A DNA stretch of 64,000 nucleotides from Streptomyces sp. TLI_146 (GTDB lineage Bacteria > Actinomycetota > Actinomycetes > Streptomycetales > Streptomycetaceae), in contig NZ_PJMX01000001.1 of NCBI RefSeq assembly GCF_002846415.1, positions 1,054,001 to 1,118,000 of the forward strand. The letters run 5' to 3'. The notes under the pieces are model-generated. The model had not been told where the DNA came from. It saw only the letters and a list, made by a program, of their open reading frames with translations, and searched no databases. Below are positions 52,306 to 60,715 of this stretch, in pieces (the first letter of the stretch is position 1; each line of letters starts with the position of its first letter). The position numbers and the translations under genes are program-made.

Positions 52306-52617
52306 GCCCAACCGCCCGACAGACGGACGACGGCGCCCGCACCGCGCCGGGTCACAGCCCCGTGACCTCGGCGCGGACGTCGTCGTACCCCCGTGGCTGG
52401 TTCCGCACTGCTCTGCCGTCATCTCCCCCGCAGGGCAAGGCAAACTCAAGCGGAAACTGACATGAACAACACCGATGCGAAGGATCGGTCGAATCCCGGA
52501 ACCGGGGCCGAGGGGGAGAAACATGCTCGCACTGTCGTGGCTCAGGCCGACGTTCCCACCAGCCTCCCCAGCCACCGTGCGCACGTGCGCGTCGGCGGTC
52601 GCTGCGGACGGTGCTCG
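52306..52617. other. 312-nt gap before the PEP-utilising enzyme gene
   Basis: The downstream frame is open through this gap (first ATG 52462), but codons 52462-52617 show lower G/C at third positions than the gene proper and no recognisable domain. I treat it as leader and promoter DNA. No hairpin or operator stands out. Confidence 0.4.
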
Positions 52618-54696
52618 ATGACCACCCTCGATGAACGCGGCCCGGAACAAGGCGAAGAACACAGCGAGGAACACGGCATCCAACCCGACGCGGCCATCGC
52701 CCTGGACCGGCCCGCCGCCCAACTGCCGCTGTCCGCGGGCTCCAAAGCCGCCAACCTGGCCCGTGCGGCGGCCGCCGGGCTGCCGGTCCTGCCCGGCTTC
52801 GTCATCCCGCACGGCGCCGGTGCCGACGCCCGGGCCCTGCGGCGGGCCTGGCGCGAGCTCTCCCAGGACGGCGCGGTCCCACTGGTCGTACGCTCCTCGT
52901 CCCCGCAGGAGGACACCGAGGAGTCCTCCCTGGCAGGGCAGTTCGCCTCCGTGCTCGACGTACGCGACTGGCCCGGCTTCCGCGCGGCGGTGCGCACGGT
53001 CCTCGACTCCGCACACCGGCCCGACGGCACCCGCGCCCCGATGGCCGTCCTCGTCCAGCCCATGCTCGCCGCGCGCGTGGGCGGGGTGCTCTTCGGCGCC
53101 GACCCCGTCGAAGGCCGGCTGGACCGGATGCTGGTCAGCGCCGTGCGCGGCGGGCCCGACACCCTGGTCAGCGGTGAACAGGACGGCACCAGCTACCACT
53201 TGACCCGCTCGGGCCGACGGCTGCGCCCCACCACCCCGTACACCGACGGCGAGCAGCTGCTGACCCGTGCCGAGCTCCACCGCCTCGCCCGGCTGGCCCG
53301 GCGGGTGGAGAAGATCTTCGGCGGGCCGCAGGACATGGAGTTCGGCTTCGACGGGACAGGACACCTGTGGCTGTTCCAGGCCCGTCCCATCACGGCCATG
53401 ACCGCGCGGCCCGCCCGCGGCGCACGGCTGCTCGGCCCCGGCCCGGTCGCGGAAACCCTTCCCGGCACACTGCAACCGCTGGAGGAGGACCTGTGGGTGG
53501 CGCCGATGGCCCGGGGTATCTGCTCCGCGCTCGACATCGGCGGCAGCGCCCCGCGCCGTCTGCTGCGCGCCCACCCCGTGGTGACCACGGTCGCCGGACG
53601 TGCCGCGGCGGACCTGCGTCTGCTGGGCATCGCACCACCCCGCCACCGACTGCTGGCCAGGCTCAACCCCCTGCCGGGCGCCCGGCGTCTGGCGGCCGCG
53701 TGGCGCACCGGTCGGCTGACCCGCGCCCTGCCCGACCTCGCCCTCGACCTCACGGCCGACATCGACCGACGGCTGGCCGAGACCCCGGCACCGGCCGAGC
53801 TCTCCCGCGCCGACCTGGCCGATCTGCTGCGCTGGACCCGCTCCGCCCTGGCGGCCCTGCACGCGCAGGAGGCGCTGGCGGGCGCGCTGCTGCGTGAGAG
53901 CAGCACCCGTACGGCCGCGAGCGCGGCGCTCGCCGCACTGGCCGAAGGCCGAGGCCAGGGGCGCACCGACACCGAGATAGTGGCGGGCACACCGGTGGTC
54001 CTGGCGCTCACCCCGCCGAGTCTCACCGCTGCCCTGCGACTGCCTCCGACCGAAGACGACGGTCACACACCTACGGTCACGTCGACGGATCCACGTCACC
54101 TCACCCTGCCGACCCGCGAGTCACTGCGGCTGCGTATCCGCTGGATCCACCAACTCCAGGTACACCTCGTCCACGACGCCGCCCGCCGTATCACCCTCTC
54201 GCACCGGGCCGTCGCGCAGTTGCGGTGGCACGAGTTACTGAGCACGGTGGACGGCGCCCCCTTACCGGCCGATGTGGCACAGCGCCTCCCCCGTCCCGAC
54301 AGCCCACCGCTGCCCGACACCTTCCGGCTGGCGGACGACTCGGTGGTGGTCGCCGAACGCCCGCGCGACGGCGCCGCCCAGGGTGTCTCCGGCGGCCGCG
54401 CCACCGGAACCGCCTGGGACGGCCGGGGTGAGCGCCCCCAGGACGCCGTACTGGTCGTGCGCACCCTCGACCCGGCCCTCGCGCCTCTGCTGCCGCAAGT
54501 GACCGCTCTGGTCGCCCAGACCGGCAGCCCGCTGTCCCATCTGGCCGTGCTGGCAAGGGAGTTCAAGGTGCCCGCAGTGGTCGGCGCCGCCGATGCCGTA
54601 CAACGCTTCACTCCGGGGACCCGCCTGGCCGTCGACGGCACGAGCGGCGACGTACGCCTGGAAGACACCCGTACGCGAGAGGCGGCCGACCGGTGA
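52618..54696 (+). CDS. PEP-synthase/rifampin-phosphotransferase-like enzyme
   Basis: About 692 residues from ATG 52618 (744 from ATG 52462). The N-terminal ATP-grasp domain of the PPDK/PEP-synthase type has GSKAANLARAAAAGLPVLPGF, VRSSSPQEDTEESSLAGQF and DMEFGFDGTGHLWLFQARPIT. The C-terminal swivelling domain keeps the phosphorylated His in TGSPLSHLAVLAREFKVPAVVG. This ATP-grasp plus His-domain order, without a PEP-binding barrel, is that of rifampin phosphotransferases. It would phosphorylate a small molecule from ATP. TTA codons at 54235 and 54262 imply bldA dependence. The stop overlaps a membrane-protein gene. Confidence 0.82.
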   Translation: MTTLDERGPEQGEEHSEEHGIQPDAAIALDRPAAQLPLSAGSKAANLARAAAAGLPVLPGFVIPHGAGADARALRRAWRELSQDGAVPLVVRSSSPQEDTEESSLAGQFASVLDVRDWPGFRAAVRTVLDSAHRPDGTRAPMAVLVQPMLAARVGGVLFGADPVEGRLDRMLVSAVRGGPDTLVSGEQDGTSYHLTRSGRRLRPTTPYTDGEQLLTRAELHRLARLARRVEKIFGGPQDMEFGFDGTGHLWLFQARPITAMTARPARGARLLGPGPVAETLPGTLQPLEEDLWVAPMARGICSALDIGGSAPRRLLRAHPVVTTVAGRAAADLRLLGIAPPRHRLLARLNPLPGARRLAAAWRTGRLTRALPDLALDLTADIDRRLAETPAPAELSRADLADLLRWTRSALAALHAQEALAGALLRESSTRTAASAALAALAEGRGQGRTDTEIVAGTPVVLALTPPSLTAALRLPPTEDDGHTPTVTSTDPRHLTLPTRESLRLRIRWIHQLQVHLVHDAARRITLSHRAVAQLRWHELLSTVDGAPLPADVAQRLPRPDSPPLPDTFRLADDSVVVAERPRDGAAQGVSGGRATGTAWDGRGERPQDAVLVVRTLDPALAPLLPQVTALVAQTGSPLSHLAVLAREFKVPAVVGAADAVQRFTPGTRLAVDGTSGDVRLEDTRTREAADR

Positions 54697-55583
54697 AGCG
54701 ACTGGCACACCTCTTCGCGGGCGCGGCCGGGCTCGGCGCGGGCTCGTACGTCGTCATCTACCTCTACCGCTGGCAGTGGCAGCGCGCGATCATGTGCGGG
54801 GTTCTGCTGCTCGTCGCCGAAGTGCTGCTGCTCGGCCTGATCCTGCTGGGCCGCCTCAGCCGTATCGAGCAGCGCATCAGCGAGGGCGACCGGCGCCACG
54901 CCGACGTCCTGGCCCGGCTGGAACAACCCCGCGCGGAGGATCCCGCCACGCGCTTCCGGTGGCTGGACGACATCCGGGTGGAGCGCACCCACGTCTTCGT
55001 TCCCGTCCTGATGGCCGCGGGTGCCGTGCTCTCGGGACTCGCGCGGCTCGTCCAGAAGATCGCCCAGAGCACGGTCCGCCCCGCCGCCGAGCGCCGGGTC
55101 GCGGGCCGTCTCGCGGTTCTCGCCGCCCCACCGCTCGGCGCCGACCTCGACGCCCTGCCCGCGACCGGCCCGGACCGGCGCCGCAGACGACACCAGATCA
55201 CCAGTGCCGTCGCCGGAACCACCGCACTGGCCGCACTCGTCCTCGGCCTCGGCGAACTGACCGAAACCCGCCCCGAACAGCGCGCCCCGGACACCGTCGC
55301 GACCTCCGTGGTGGTCCGCCTCGCCACCCGGGGCGTATCCGGCCAGGAGTACCAGGCGCTGCTGGCCCACGAGATCTGGAACCGCTGCCGCCACTCCACC
55401 GCGGTCCCGCTGTATGACGCCCCGCTCGGCAGCCTCGGCGACGGCCTCTACGCGGGCGTCGTCCACCCCGCCCTCGCCGACCACGACCGGATGCGGCTGC
55501 GCGGCTGTCTGGAGGACACCGCGACCGACCGCGCGTACTTCAAGGTCGTCGGCATGGACCAGACCAGGAGGGAGAACCACTGA
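54693..55583 (+). CDS. Membrane protein of unknown function
   Basis: A 296-residue protein. Two N-terminal spans (FAGAAGLGAGSYVVIYLYRW and AIMCGVLLLVAEVLLLGLILLG) precede a charged region, then FVPVLMAAGAVLSGLARLV and, near residue 175, AVAGTTALAALVLGLGEL. The last ~100 residues are probably extracytoplasmic, with two Cys (NRCRHS and RGCLED). The GTG start overlaps the upstream stop, so it is coupled to the phosphotransferase-like enzyme. No known family is recognised. Confidence 0.75.
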   Translation: MKRLAHLFAGAAGLGAGSYVVIYLYRWQWQRAIMCGVLLLVAEVLLLGLILLGRLSRIEQRISEGDRRHADVLARLEQPRAEDPATRFRWLDDIRVERTHVFVPVLMAAGAVLSGLARLVQKIAQSTVRPAAERRVAGRLAVLAAPPLGADLDALPATGPDRRRRRHQITSAVAGTTALAALVLGLGELTETRPEQRAPDTVATSVVVRLATRGVSGQEYQALLAHEIWNRCRHSTAVPLYDAPLGSLGDGLYAGVVHPALADHDRMRLRGCLEDTATDRAYFKVVGMDQTRRENH

Positions 55584-55691
55584 CACAGGGGTGGAAGTGA
55601 GCCGCAATACGACGCGAGGCGGTTGGCCCGGGCCGGGAGGGTATCCGCAGGGGGAGGAAGTACGGTCCCACCTCCCGTCAGGAGGCCGCCT

Positions 55692-56207
55692 GTGGCTACC
55701 ACTTCGACGCCCCGTCGCTCGCCGCCCCCGGATTACGGGACGGTCCGTCCCCGGCGCTCCGCGTGGTCGGGGGTGCTCATCGGGGTCGGGATCGCCGCGT
55801 TCGTCGACGAGACGGTGTTCCACCAGCTCCTGCACTGGCACCACTTCTACGACAAGTCCACTCCGGGCGTGGGACTGGTGTCCGACGGTCTCTTCCACGC
55901 CTTCGGCTGGTTCGCCGTGGTCATCGGCCTGGTCCTGGTGGCGGACCTGCGGAGGCGCGCCGCGCTGAGCGGCCGGGGCCTGACCGGCGGAATCCTGCTG
56001 GGCGCGGGCTTCTTCCAGCTCTACGACGGAACGATCCAGCACAAGCTCCTGAAGCTGCACCAGATCCGCTACCACGTCGACCTGGTCCCCTACGACTGGA
56101 CGTGGAACGTGCTGGCGGTGATCTTCCTGATCGTCGGTGCGGTGCTGGTCAGGCGTTCCCTCGCAACGCGCCGGACCGACACGGCGGTGGGCCGGGAGCC
56201 GGGCTGA
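55692..56207 (+). CDS. DUF2243 membrane protein
   Basis: A 171-residue protein with four spans and the DUF2243 pattern: GVLIGVGIAAFVDETVFHQLLHWHHFYDKS, GLVSDGLFHAFGWFAVVIGL, GILLGAGFFQLYDGTIQHKLLKLHQIRY, and a final span NVLAVIFLIVGAVLV. Many conserved His and Asp residues in or near the membrane suggest metal or heme handling. AGGAGG 6 nt before GTG 55692 fixes the start. The following CtaG-like gene overlaps its stop, the usual pairing of these two families. Confidence 0.9.
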   Translation: MATTSTPRRSPPPDYGTVRPRRSAWSGVLIGVGIAAFVDETVFHQLLHWHHFYDKSTPGVGLVSDGLFHAFGWFAVVIGLVLVADLRRRAALSGRGLTGGILLGAGFFQLYDGTIQHKLLKLHQIRYHVDLVPYDWTWNVLAVIFLIVGAVLVRRSLATRRTDTAVGREPG

Positions 56208-57010
56208 TGGCGCCGATGCCCATGCCCACCGGTCAGGCCACCGGCGTCCCGGCGGGGGTGGCCGCCGTACTCGCCCTCAGTGCCGCGGTCGGCTATCTGC
56301 TGGCGGCGCGACGGCTGCGGCGCCGCGGGGACGCATGGCCACGGTTGCGGGATGCCTCCTTCACTGCCGGGCAGGTGTGCCTGGCCGTGGTGGCCCTTGC
56401 GCCCCTGCCGGGCGGGGAGTTCACCGCCCATATGCTCCAGCACCTGGTCATCGGCATGGCCGCCCCGCTGCTGCTGGTCCTGGGCCGCCCGGTGACGCTG
56501 GCCCTGCGCGCCCTCCCTGCCGGACCCGCCCGGCGCGGCCTGCGGGCCACCCTCCGCTCCCGCCCGGTCGGTTGGCTGCTCCTGCCTCCGGTGGCCGCGG
56601 TGCTCGACGTGGGCGGTCTGTGGGTGCTCTATCGCACCCGGCTGTTCGCCCACCTCCACGACCAACCCTGGCTGCACGCCGCCGTCTACACCCATGTCCT
56701 GGCAGCCGGTCTGCTGTTCGCCTTCGCCCTCTGCCAGCTCGAACCCGTACGCCACCGCTACGGCCTGCCGCTGCGTGCCGCCACCCTGGTCGCCGCCGCC
56801 ACCGCCCACTCGGTGCTGGCCAAGTCCCTCTACAGCGCCTCCCCGCCCGGCACCGCTTTCACCGGCCACGACCTGGCCCGGGCCGCGGAGGCGATGTACT
56901 ACGGCGGTGATCTGGTGGAGATCGCCCTTGCCGCCGTCCTGGCCCGGCAGTGGTACACCGTCACGGGCCGCCGCCTCTCCCCCGCCCGGCGCGGCCTCCA
57001 GGCAGGGTGA
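56207..57010 (+). CDS. CtaG-like cytochrome c oxidase assembly protein
   Basis: A 267-residue membrane protein of the caa3-CtaG family, with seven predicted spans. Conserved features include FTAHMLQHLVIGMAAPLLLVLGRPVTL, in which the His residues may bind copper, and a final MYYGGDLVEIALAAVLARQWY. TGATG overlap with the DUF2243 gene indicates an operon. Proteins of this family assist copper insertion into terminal oxidases or act in copper homeostasis; the pair may do so here. Confidence 0.9.
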   Translation: MAPMPMPTGQATGVPAGVAAVLALSAAVGYLLAARRLRRRGDAWPRLRDASFTAGQVCLAVVALAPLPGGEFTAHMLQHLVIGMAAPLLLVLGRPVTLALRALPAGPARRGLRATLRSRPVGWLLLPPVAAVLDVGGLWVLYRTRLFAHLHDQPWLHAAVYTHVLAAGLLFAFALCQLEPVRHRYGLPLRAATLVAAATAHSVLAKSLYSASPPGTAFTGHDLARAAEAMYYGGDLVEIALAAVLARQWYTVTGRRLSPARRGLQAG

Positions 57011-57028
57011 GAGCCTACGCGTCCCGGC

Positions 57029-58036
57029 TCAGCGGCCCGCGACCACGGAACGCCTGCCGTCCGGTGTCAGCGGCACGGTGAGCGGCTGGGCGCCCACACC
57101 GCGTGCGGCGCGGCCGTCCAACGACTTCTGCACGGTGTTGATGCTCAGCGAGACACCCTGGCCGCCGCTGAACGTGCCGGTCGCGAACGCGTTCACCGTC
57201 GCGTCGGCCGTCACCTCGTAACCGGTGGTGTCCACGATGCCGTGGGCCCGGCAGTCGCGGAAGACGTCCTCGATGGGGACGAACCACAGCCAGTGCAGGT
57301 CCGAGCCGCCGTTGAGGTCGACCTTCTCGTTGAACCAGACGGCCACCATCCCGGACATCGACACCGTGGCCGTCCAGTCGACGACGTACCGCTGTGTCCC
57401 CACCACCAACGACGCCTCGACGGCGGACTTCGGCGGGATCCGCAGCGGCAGGTCGACGCTCCAGGTCTGCGTCTCCTTGTGCGCGAACTCCTGGGTCGAG
57501 GAGAGGCTCGCTTCGATGGAGGTGGTCTCGCTCACCTTGGCGACGGCCGGGATCTCCGCCGACACCTCCATCGTCACACCGATCTTCAGCGACTCGGTCA
57601 CCGAGATCCGCAGATCCTGCTCCGTCGTCTTGCTCTGCTTGTACGTGACGGTCTGCTCGACCGACGTGCCGTTGCGGTAGTTCGTGGTGACCGAGCTGAC
57701 CTGGCCGGGGACCGGCGAGGGCGCGTTCGGGTCGTAGGTGATGCCCGAGTACTTCGTGCGGACCTGATGGCGGTGGTAGTCGGCGAGGAGACTCTGCTTC
57801 CCGTAGTCCGTGGAGGCGGTGAACCGGCAGCCCCGGGAGGAGGGATGACGCTCACGGGCCATCCACCCGCCCCAGGCGTCGGTGATCTCCTGAAGGGAGC
57901 GACTGGCCCCCTTCTTGGGCGGTGCGGCCTGCGCGGGCGTCGCGGCGGCGAGGGTGACCGGAATCGTGGCGGCGACTCCGGCGGCGGGCGCGAGGGCCAG
58001 AAGGCGCCGTCGGGAGACACCGGGTATCTGGGACAT
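57029..58036 (-). CDS. Secreted aerolysin-like protein, ETX/MTX2 family
   Basis: A 335-residue protein with a Tat-like signal peptide (SRRRLLALAPAAGVAATIPVTLAAATPAQA). The mature chain resembles ETX/MTX2 beta-pore-forming toxins: long amphipathic Ser/Thr-rich strands such as TNYRNGTSVEQTVTYKQSKTTEQDLRISVTESLKIGVTMEVSAEIPAVAKVSETTSIEASLSS (in parts), a stretch able to form the membrane hairpin, then ETQTWSVDLPLRIPPKSAVEASLVV, a family hallmark. ATG 58036 starts a plausible signal. It could permeabilise eukaryotic or bacterial membranes. It stands alone, with no immunity gene evident. Confidence 0.78.
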   Translation of the reverse strand: MSQIPGVSRRRLLALAPAAGVAATIPVTLAAATPAQAAPPKKGASRSLQEITDAWGGWMARERHPSSRGCRFTASTDYGKQSLLADYHRHQVRTKYSGITYDPNAPSPVPGQVSSVTTNYRNGTSVEQTVTYKQSKTTEQDLRISVTESLKIGVTMEVSAEIPAVAKVSETTSIEASLSSTQEFAHKETQTWSVDLPLRIPPKSAVEASLVVGTQRYVVDWTATVSMSGMVAVWFNEKVDLNGGSDLHWLWFVPIEDVFRDCRAHGIVDTTGYEVTADATVNAFATGTFSGGQGVSLSINTVQKSLDGRAARGVGAQPLTVPLTPDGRRSVVAGR

Positions 58037-58237
58037 GGAGGATCCAAGACCTTTCTGCGGCACGGGCGTACGGGACGGAATTCCTGGTACGCCATGCAAG
58101 CCCCGATCCCGGTGGCGGCCCAGGGACTTAAGTCCTTGCCGGTCCGCCCCGGCCAACCTTGGCCGAAAACCTCACAGGAAACATCGGCGGCCCGGCGCCA
58201 CTACCCGTGTCGCGCCGCAACGGGACAGACTGTGCGC

Positions 58238-58966
58238 GTGGACCACTACCGCCCGGCGCACCACGAGCGCGCGCCCGAATCGTACGGACGCCTGCGCGTG
58301 TGCGGCACCGGTCTCGAAGCCGCCCACTGGCTCACCGAACGCGCCCCAGGACACGGGGAGTTCGGCACCGCGGCGGGCGTCGCCGCGCCCGGATTCGCCG
58401 CGTACGCCCGGGTGCTGCATCCGGCGTCCCTGGAGGAACAACCGGTGCGGTGGGCGGCGGTGGCTGCCGCGTACGGACGCGAAGTGGCGCCGAACACCCC
58501 CTGGCACGAGCTGATCGGGGCGGACCGAGACTACCAGAACGCCGATGTGTACGGTCTGGCCGGTGTCTGGAACGAGCACCCGGCCGAGGGGCCGACCCCG
58601 CCCGGCGTCGCCGAGGCGCTCATCCCGGTACTGGCCCGGCACACCCGGACCGTGGAGCACTGCTGGTTCGGCCTGTGGCACGGCTACGGCCGATGGGACT
58701 TCGACCACGTTCCCACCTTCGAAACCCCCCACCGCGAGGAGGTGCTGCTCGCCGGGACCCTGGCCGACGCGGTCTCGCCCGCGTCGCTCGACGAGTTCGC
58801 CGAGCTGCCCGATCTGTGGTGGCCCCAGGACCGCGCCTGGTGCCTGGGCGGTGACGTGGACCTGGTCAGTACATACGTCGGCGGGTCGCCCGCGCTGATC
58901 GCCGAACTGCTGGCCGCGCCGGAACTGGAGGCACACCCGGTGGCACCGGGCGACGCGGTGAGCTGA
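58238..58966 (+). CDS. Conserved Streptomyces hypothetical protein
   Basis: A 242-residue soluble protein without recognised domain. Conserved-looking features are Trp- and His-rich segments (VEHCWFGLWHGYGRWDFDHVPTFETPHREEVLLAG and LWWPQDRAWCLGGDVDLVSTYVGGSPALIAELLA). GTG 58238 has no Shine-Dalgarno and may be leaderless; GTG 58232 is an alternative. It is divergent from the ETX/MTX2-like gene and convergent with the carboxylesterase. The function is unknown. Confidence 0.75.
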   Translation: MDHYRPAHHERAPESYGRLRVCGTGLEAAHWLTERAPGHGEFGTAAGVAAPGFAAYARVLHPASLEEQPVRWAAVAAAYGREVAPNTPWHELIGADRDYQNADVYGLAGVWNEHPAEGPTPPGVAEALIPVLARHTRTVEHCWFGLWHGYGRWDFDHVPTFETPHREEVLLAGTLADAVSPASLDEFAELPDLWWPQDRAWCLGGDVDLVSTYVGGSPALIAELLAAPELEAHPVAPGDAVS

Positions 58967-58982
58967 CCCCCTACTGCATGCC

Positions 58983-60590
58983 CTAAGCCACCGGCCCCTG
59001 CGAGGTCGGCCGTGCGACGGTGGCCCAGAAGGCGCACTGGTGGGCCGTGTCGAAGTCGGTCCGGAGGGTGACCGCGTCCGGGGCCAGGGAGAGCTGGCGG
59101 TAGGGGGCCGGGACGGTGGCCGGCCACATCGCGGGGTCCGGGGCGGACGTTGCGGCGAAACGCGACCAGAGCGAGGTCATGGTCTGGGACAGCCGCCTCT
59201 GGGCCGGGGTCAGCCGGACGTCCGCCGCCGGGAGGTAGGTGAACAGGTACGGGATCTCGGCGCCGTGGTAGGCGCCCAGCGGGAAACTCGCGGGCGAGTG
59301 GTAGAGGTTGGGCGCGGAGCGGTCGGCGAACTCGTAGGCGAAGACACGGCCCGGGGTCGCGGTCGCGAGCTGCCGTGCCGCCTCCCGGGTGGGGCAGGCG
59401 ACGAGGTAGTCGCCGAACGCGGCCCCGAAGGCCAGGCGGTAGTCGTTGCCGTAGCGCGAGGCCGGGTAGTGCGCGGCGACGCGCGGGCCGTCGAGTTTGA
59501 AGAGGCCGGTCAGCACGACGGGGTAGGTCACCGCGTTGAGGCGCGTCCCGCCGGACTCGACGATGAGGGCGCCAATGCTGCCCTCGTCCAGCGTGTTGCC
59601 GATCAGCACCGGCACCCTCGCGTGGTTCCCCGCCTCGATGGCCTGCCCGGGCGGTACGGGCAGGACGGGCGTCCCCGACACCGGCCACCACGGGGCCGCG
59701 CCGCTCGTCGGCGCCTTCAGCAGCGCGGCGGCCGTCTTACCGCGCAGGCACTCCACGACCACGGCCGGGGCTCTGCCCAGGCACCCCGCGCCCGCGGCGA
59801 AGGCCGAACCCGCCGAGGTGGCCTCGGCCAGCGGCCGGGACGCCACACCGCACGGCGCGCTCTGGATGACGGCCCGCGCGAACAGGCCGCGCGAGCCGGG
59901 CGCCGCCAGGTGCCCGCACACGCTCAGGCCGCCCGACGACTGCCCGGCCGCCGTGACCTGGGCGGGATCGCCGCCGAAGGCCGCCGCGTTCGCCCGGGTC
60001 CAGCGGAGCACGGCCTGCTGGTCCATGAGGCCGTAGTTGCCGGATCCGGAGTCCGGGGCCTCGGCCGTCAGCCCCCGGTGGGCCAGGAACCCGAAGGCGC
60101 CGAGCCGGTAGTTGGCCGTGACCACGACCAGGTCCCCCGTACGGGCGAGGGCGGACGGGTCGTAGTGGGCGGCGGTCCCGGAGACGAACGAGCCGCCGTG
60201 GAACCACACCAGGACGGGTTTGCCTCCCCCGCCGCCCGGTGGGGTGAAGACGTTGAGGTAGAGGCAGTCCTCGTTGGTGACCTCGGAGGTGCCCAGAACC
60301 GGCCGGGCCTGCTGGGCACACGCGTCGGCGAAGTGGGTGGCGTCCCGGACGCCGGACCACGCGGCGACGGGCTGGGGCGGCCGCCACCGGCGCTCCCCCA
60401 CCGGCGGCGCGGCGAACGGCACGCCGAGGAAGGCACGGCCGCCGTCGGTGACCACACCGCGCACGCTCCCCGCGTCCGTGGCGACCACGGCAGGATCTTC
60501 CGGTGCCGCCGCGCCCGCCCGTGCCGGGGCCGCGGCGGCCAGGCAGACGAGAGCGAGGAAGGAGACGAACAGGCTGCGTGTGGTGGCCAT
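58983..60590 (-). CDS. Secreted type-B carboxylesterase
   Basis: A 535-residue alpha/beta hydrolase with a signal peptide (LFVSFLALVCLAAAAPARAGAAA). The catalytic Ser is in AAGQSSGGLSV, preceded by NEDCLYLNVF and the oxyanion-hole sequence WFHGGSFVSG; the acid is Glu in LDEGSIGALI and the His is in GAYHGAEIPYLF. These are the signatures of type-B carboxylesterases. It should hydrolyse short- to medium-chain esters outside the cell. ATG 60590 is used; the gene is monocistronic. Confidence 0.92.
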   Translation of the reverse strand: MATTRSLFVSFLALVCLAAAAPARAGAAAPEDPAVVATDAGSVRGVVTDGGRAFLGVPFAAPPVGERRWRPPQPVAAWSGVRDATHFADACAQQARPVLGTSEVTNEDCLYLNVFTPPGGGGGKPVLVWFHGGSFVSGTAAHYDPSALARTGDLVVVTANYRLGAFGFLAHRGLTAEAPDSGSGNYGLMDQQAVLRWTRANAAAFGGDPAQVTAAGQSSGGLSVCGHLAAPGSRGLFARAVIQSAPCGVASRPLAEATSAGSAFAAGAGCLGRAPAVVVECLRGKTAAALLKAPTSGAAPWWPVSGTPVLPVPPGQAIEAGNHARVPVLIGNTLDEGSIGALIVESGGTRLNAVTYPVVLTGLFKLDGPRVAAHYPASRYGNDYRLAFGAAFGDYLVACPTREAARQLATATPGRVFAYEFADRSAPNLYHSPASFPLGAYHGAEIPYLFTYLPAADVRLTPAQRRLSQTMTSLWSRFAATSAPDPAMWPATVPAPYRQLSLAPDAVTLRTDFDTAHQCAFWATVARPTSQGPVA

Positions 60591-60715
60591 GAGGGGTGTC
60601 TACCCGTGGGCGGCAAGGGTTTCCTTCGCCCGAAAGGGGCACACCTGAACGAACATGCACCCTGGCCCGTCATCGCATGCACCCCGGCGCCGTCATCACG
60701 TCCGCCCGGCCGCCC

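Noticed and set aside
50308..54099. A very long minus-strand frame across the LtrA and phosphotransferase region
   Set aside because: It shares DNA with real genes in other frames and its translation is low-complexity Gly/Arg/Ala sequence.
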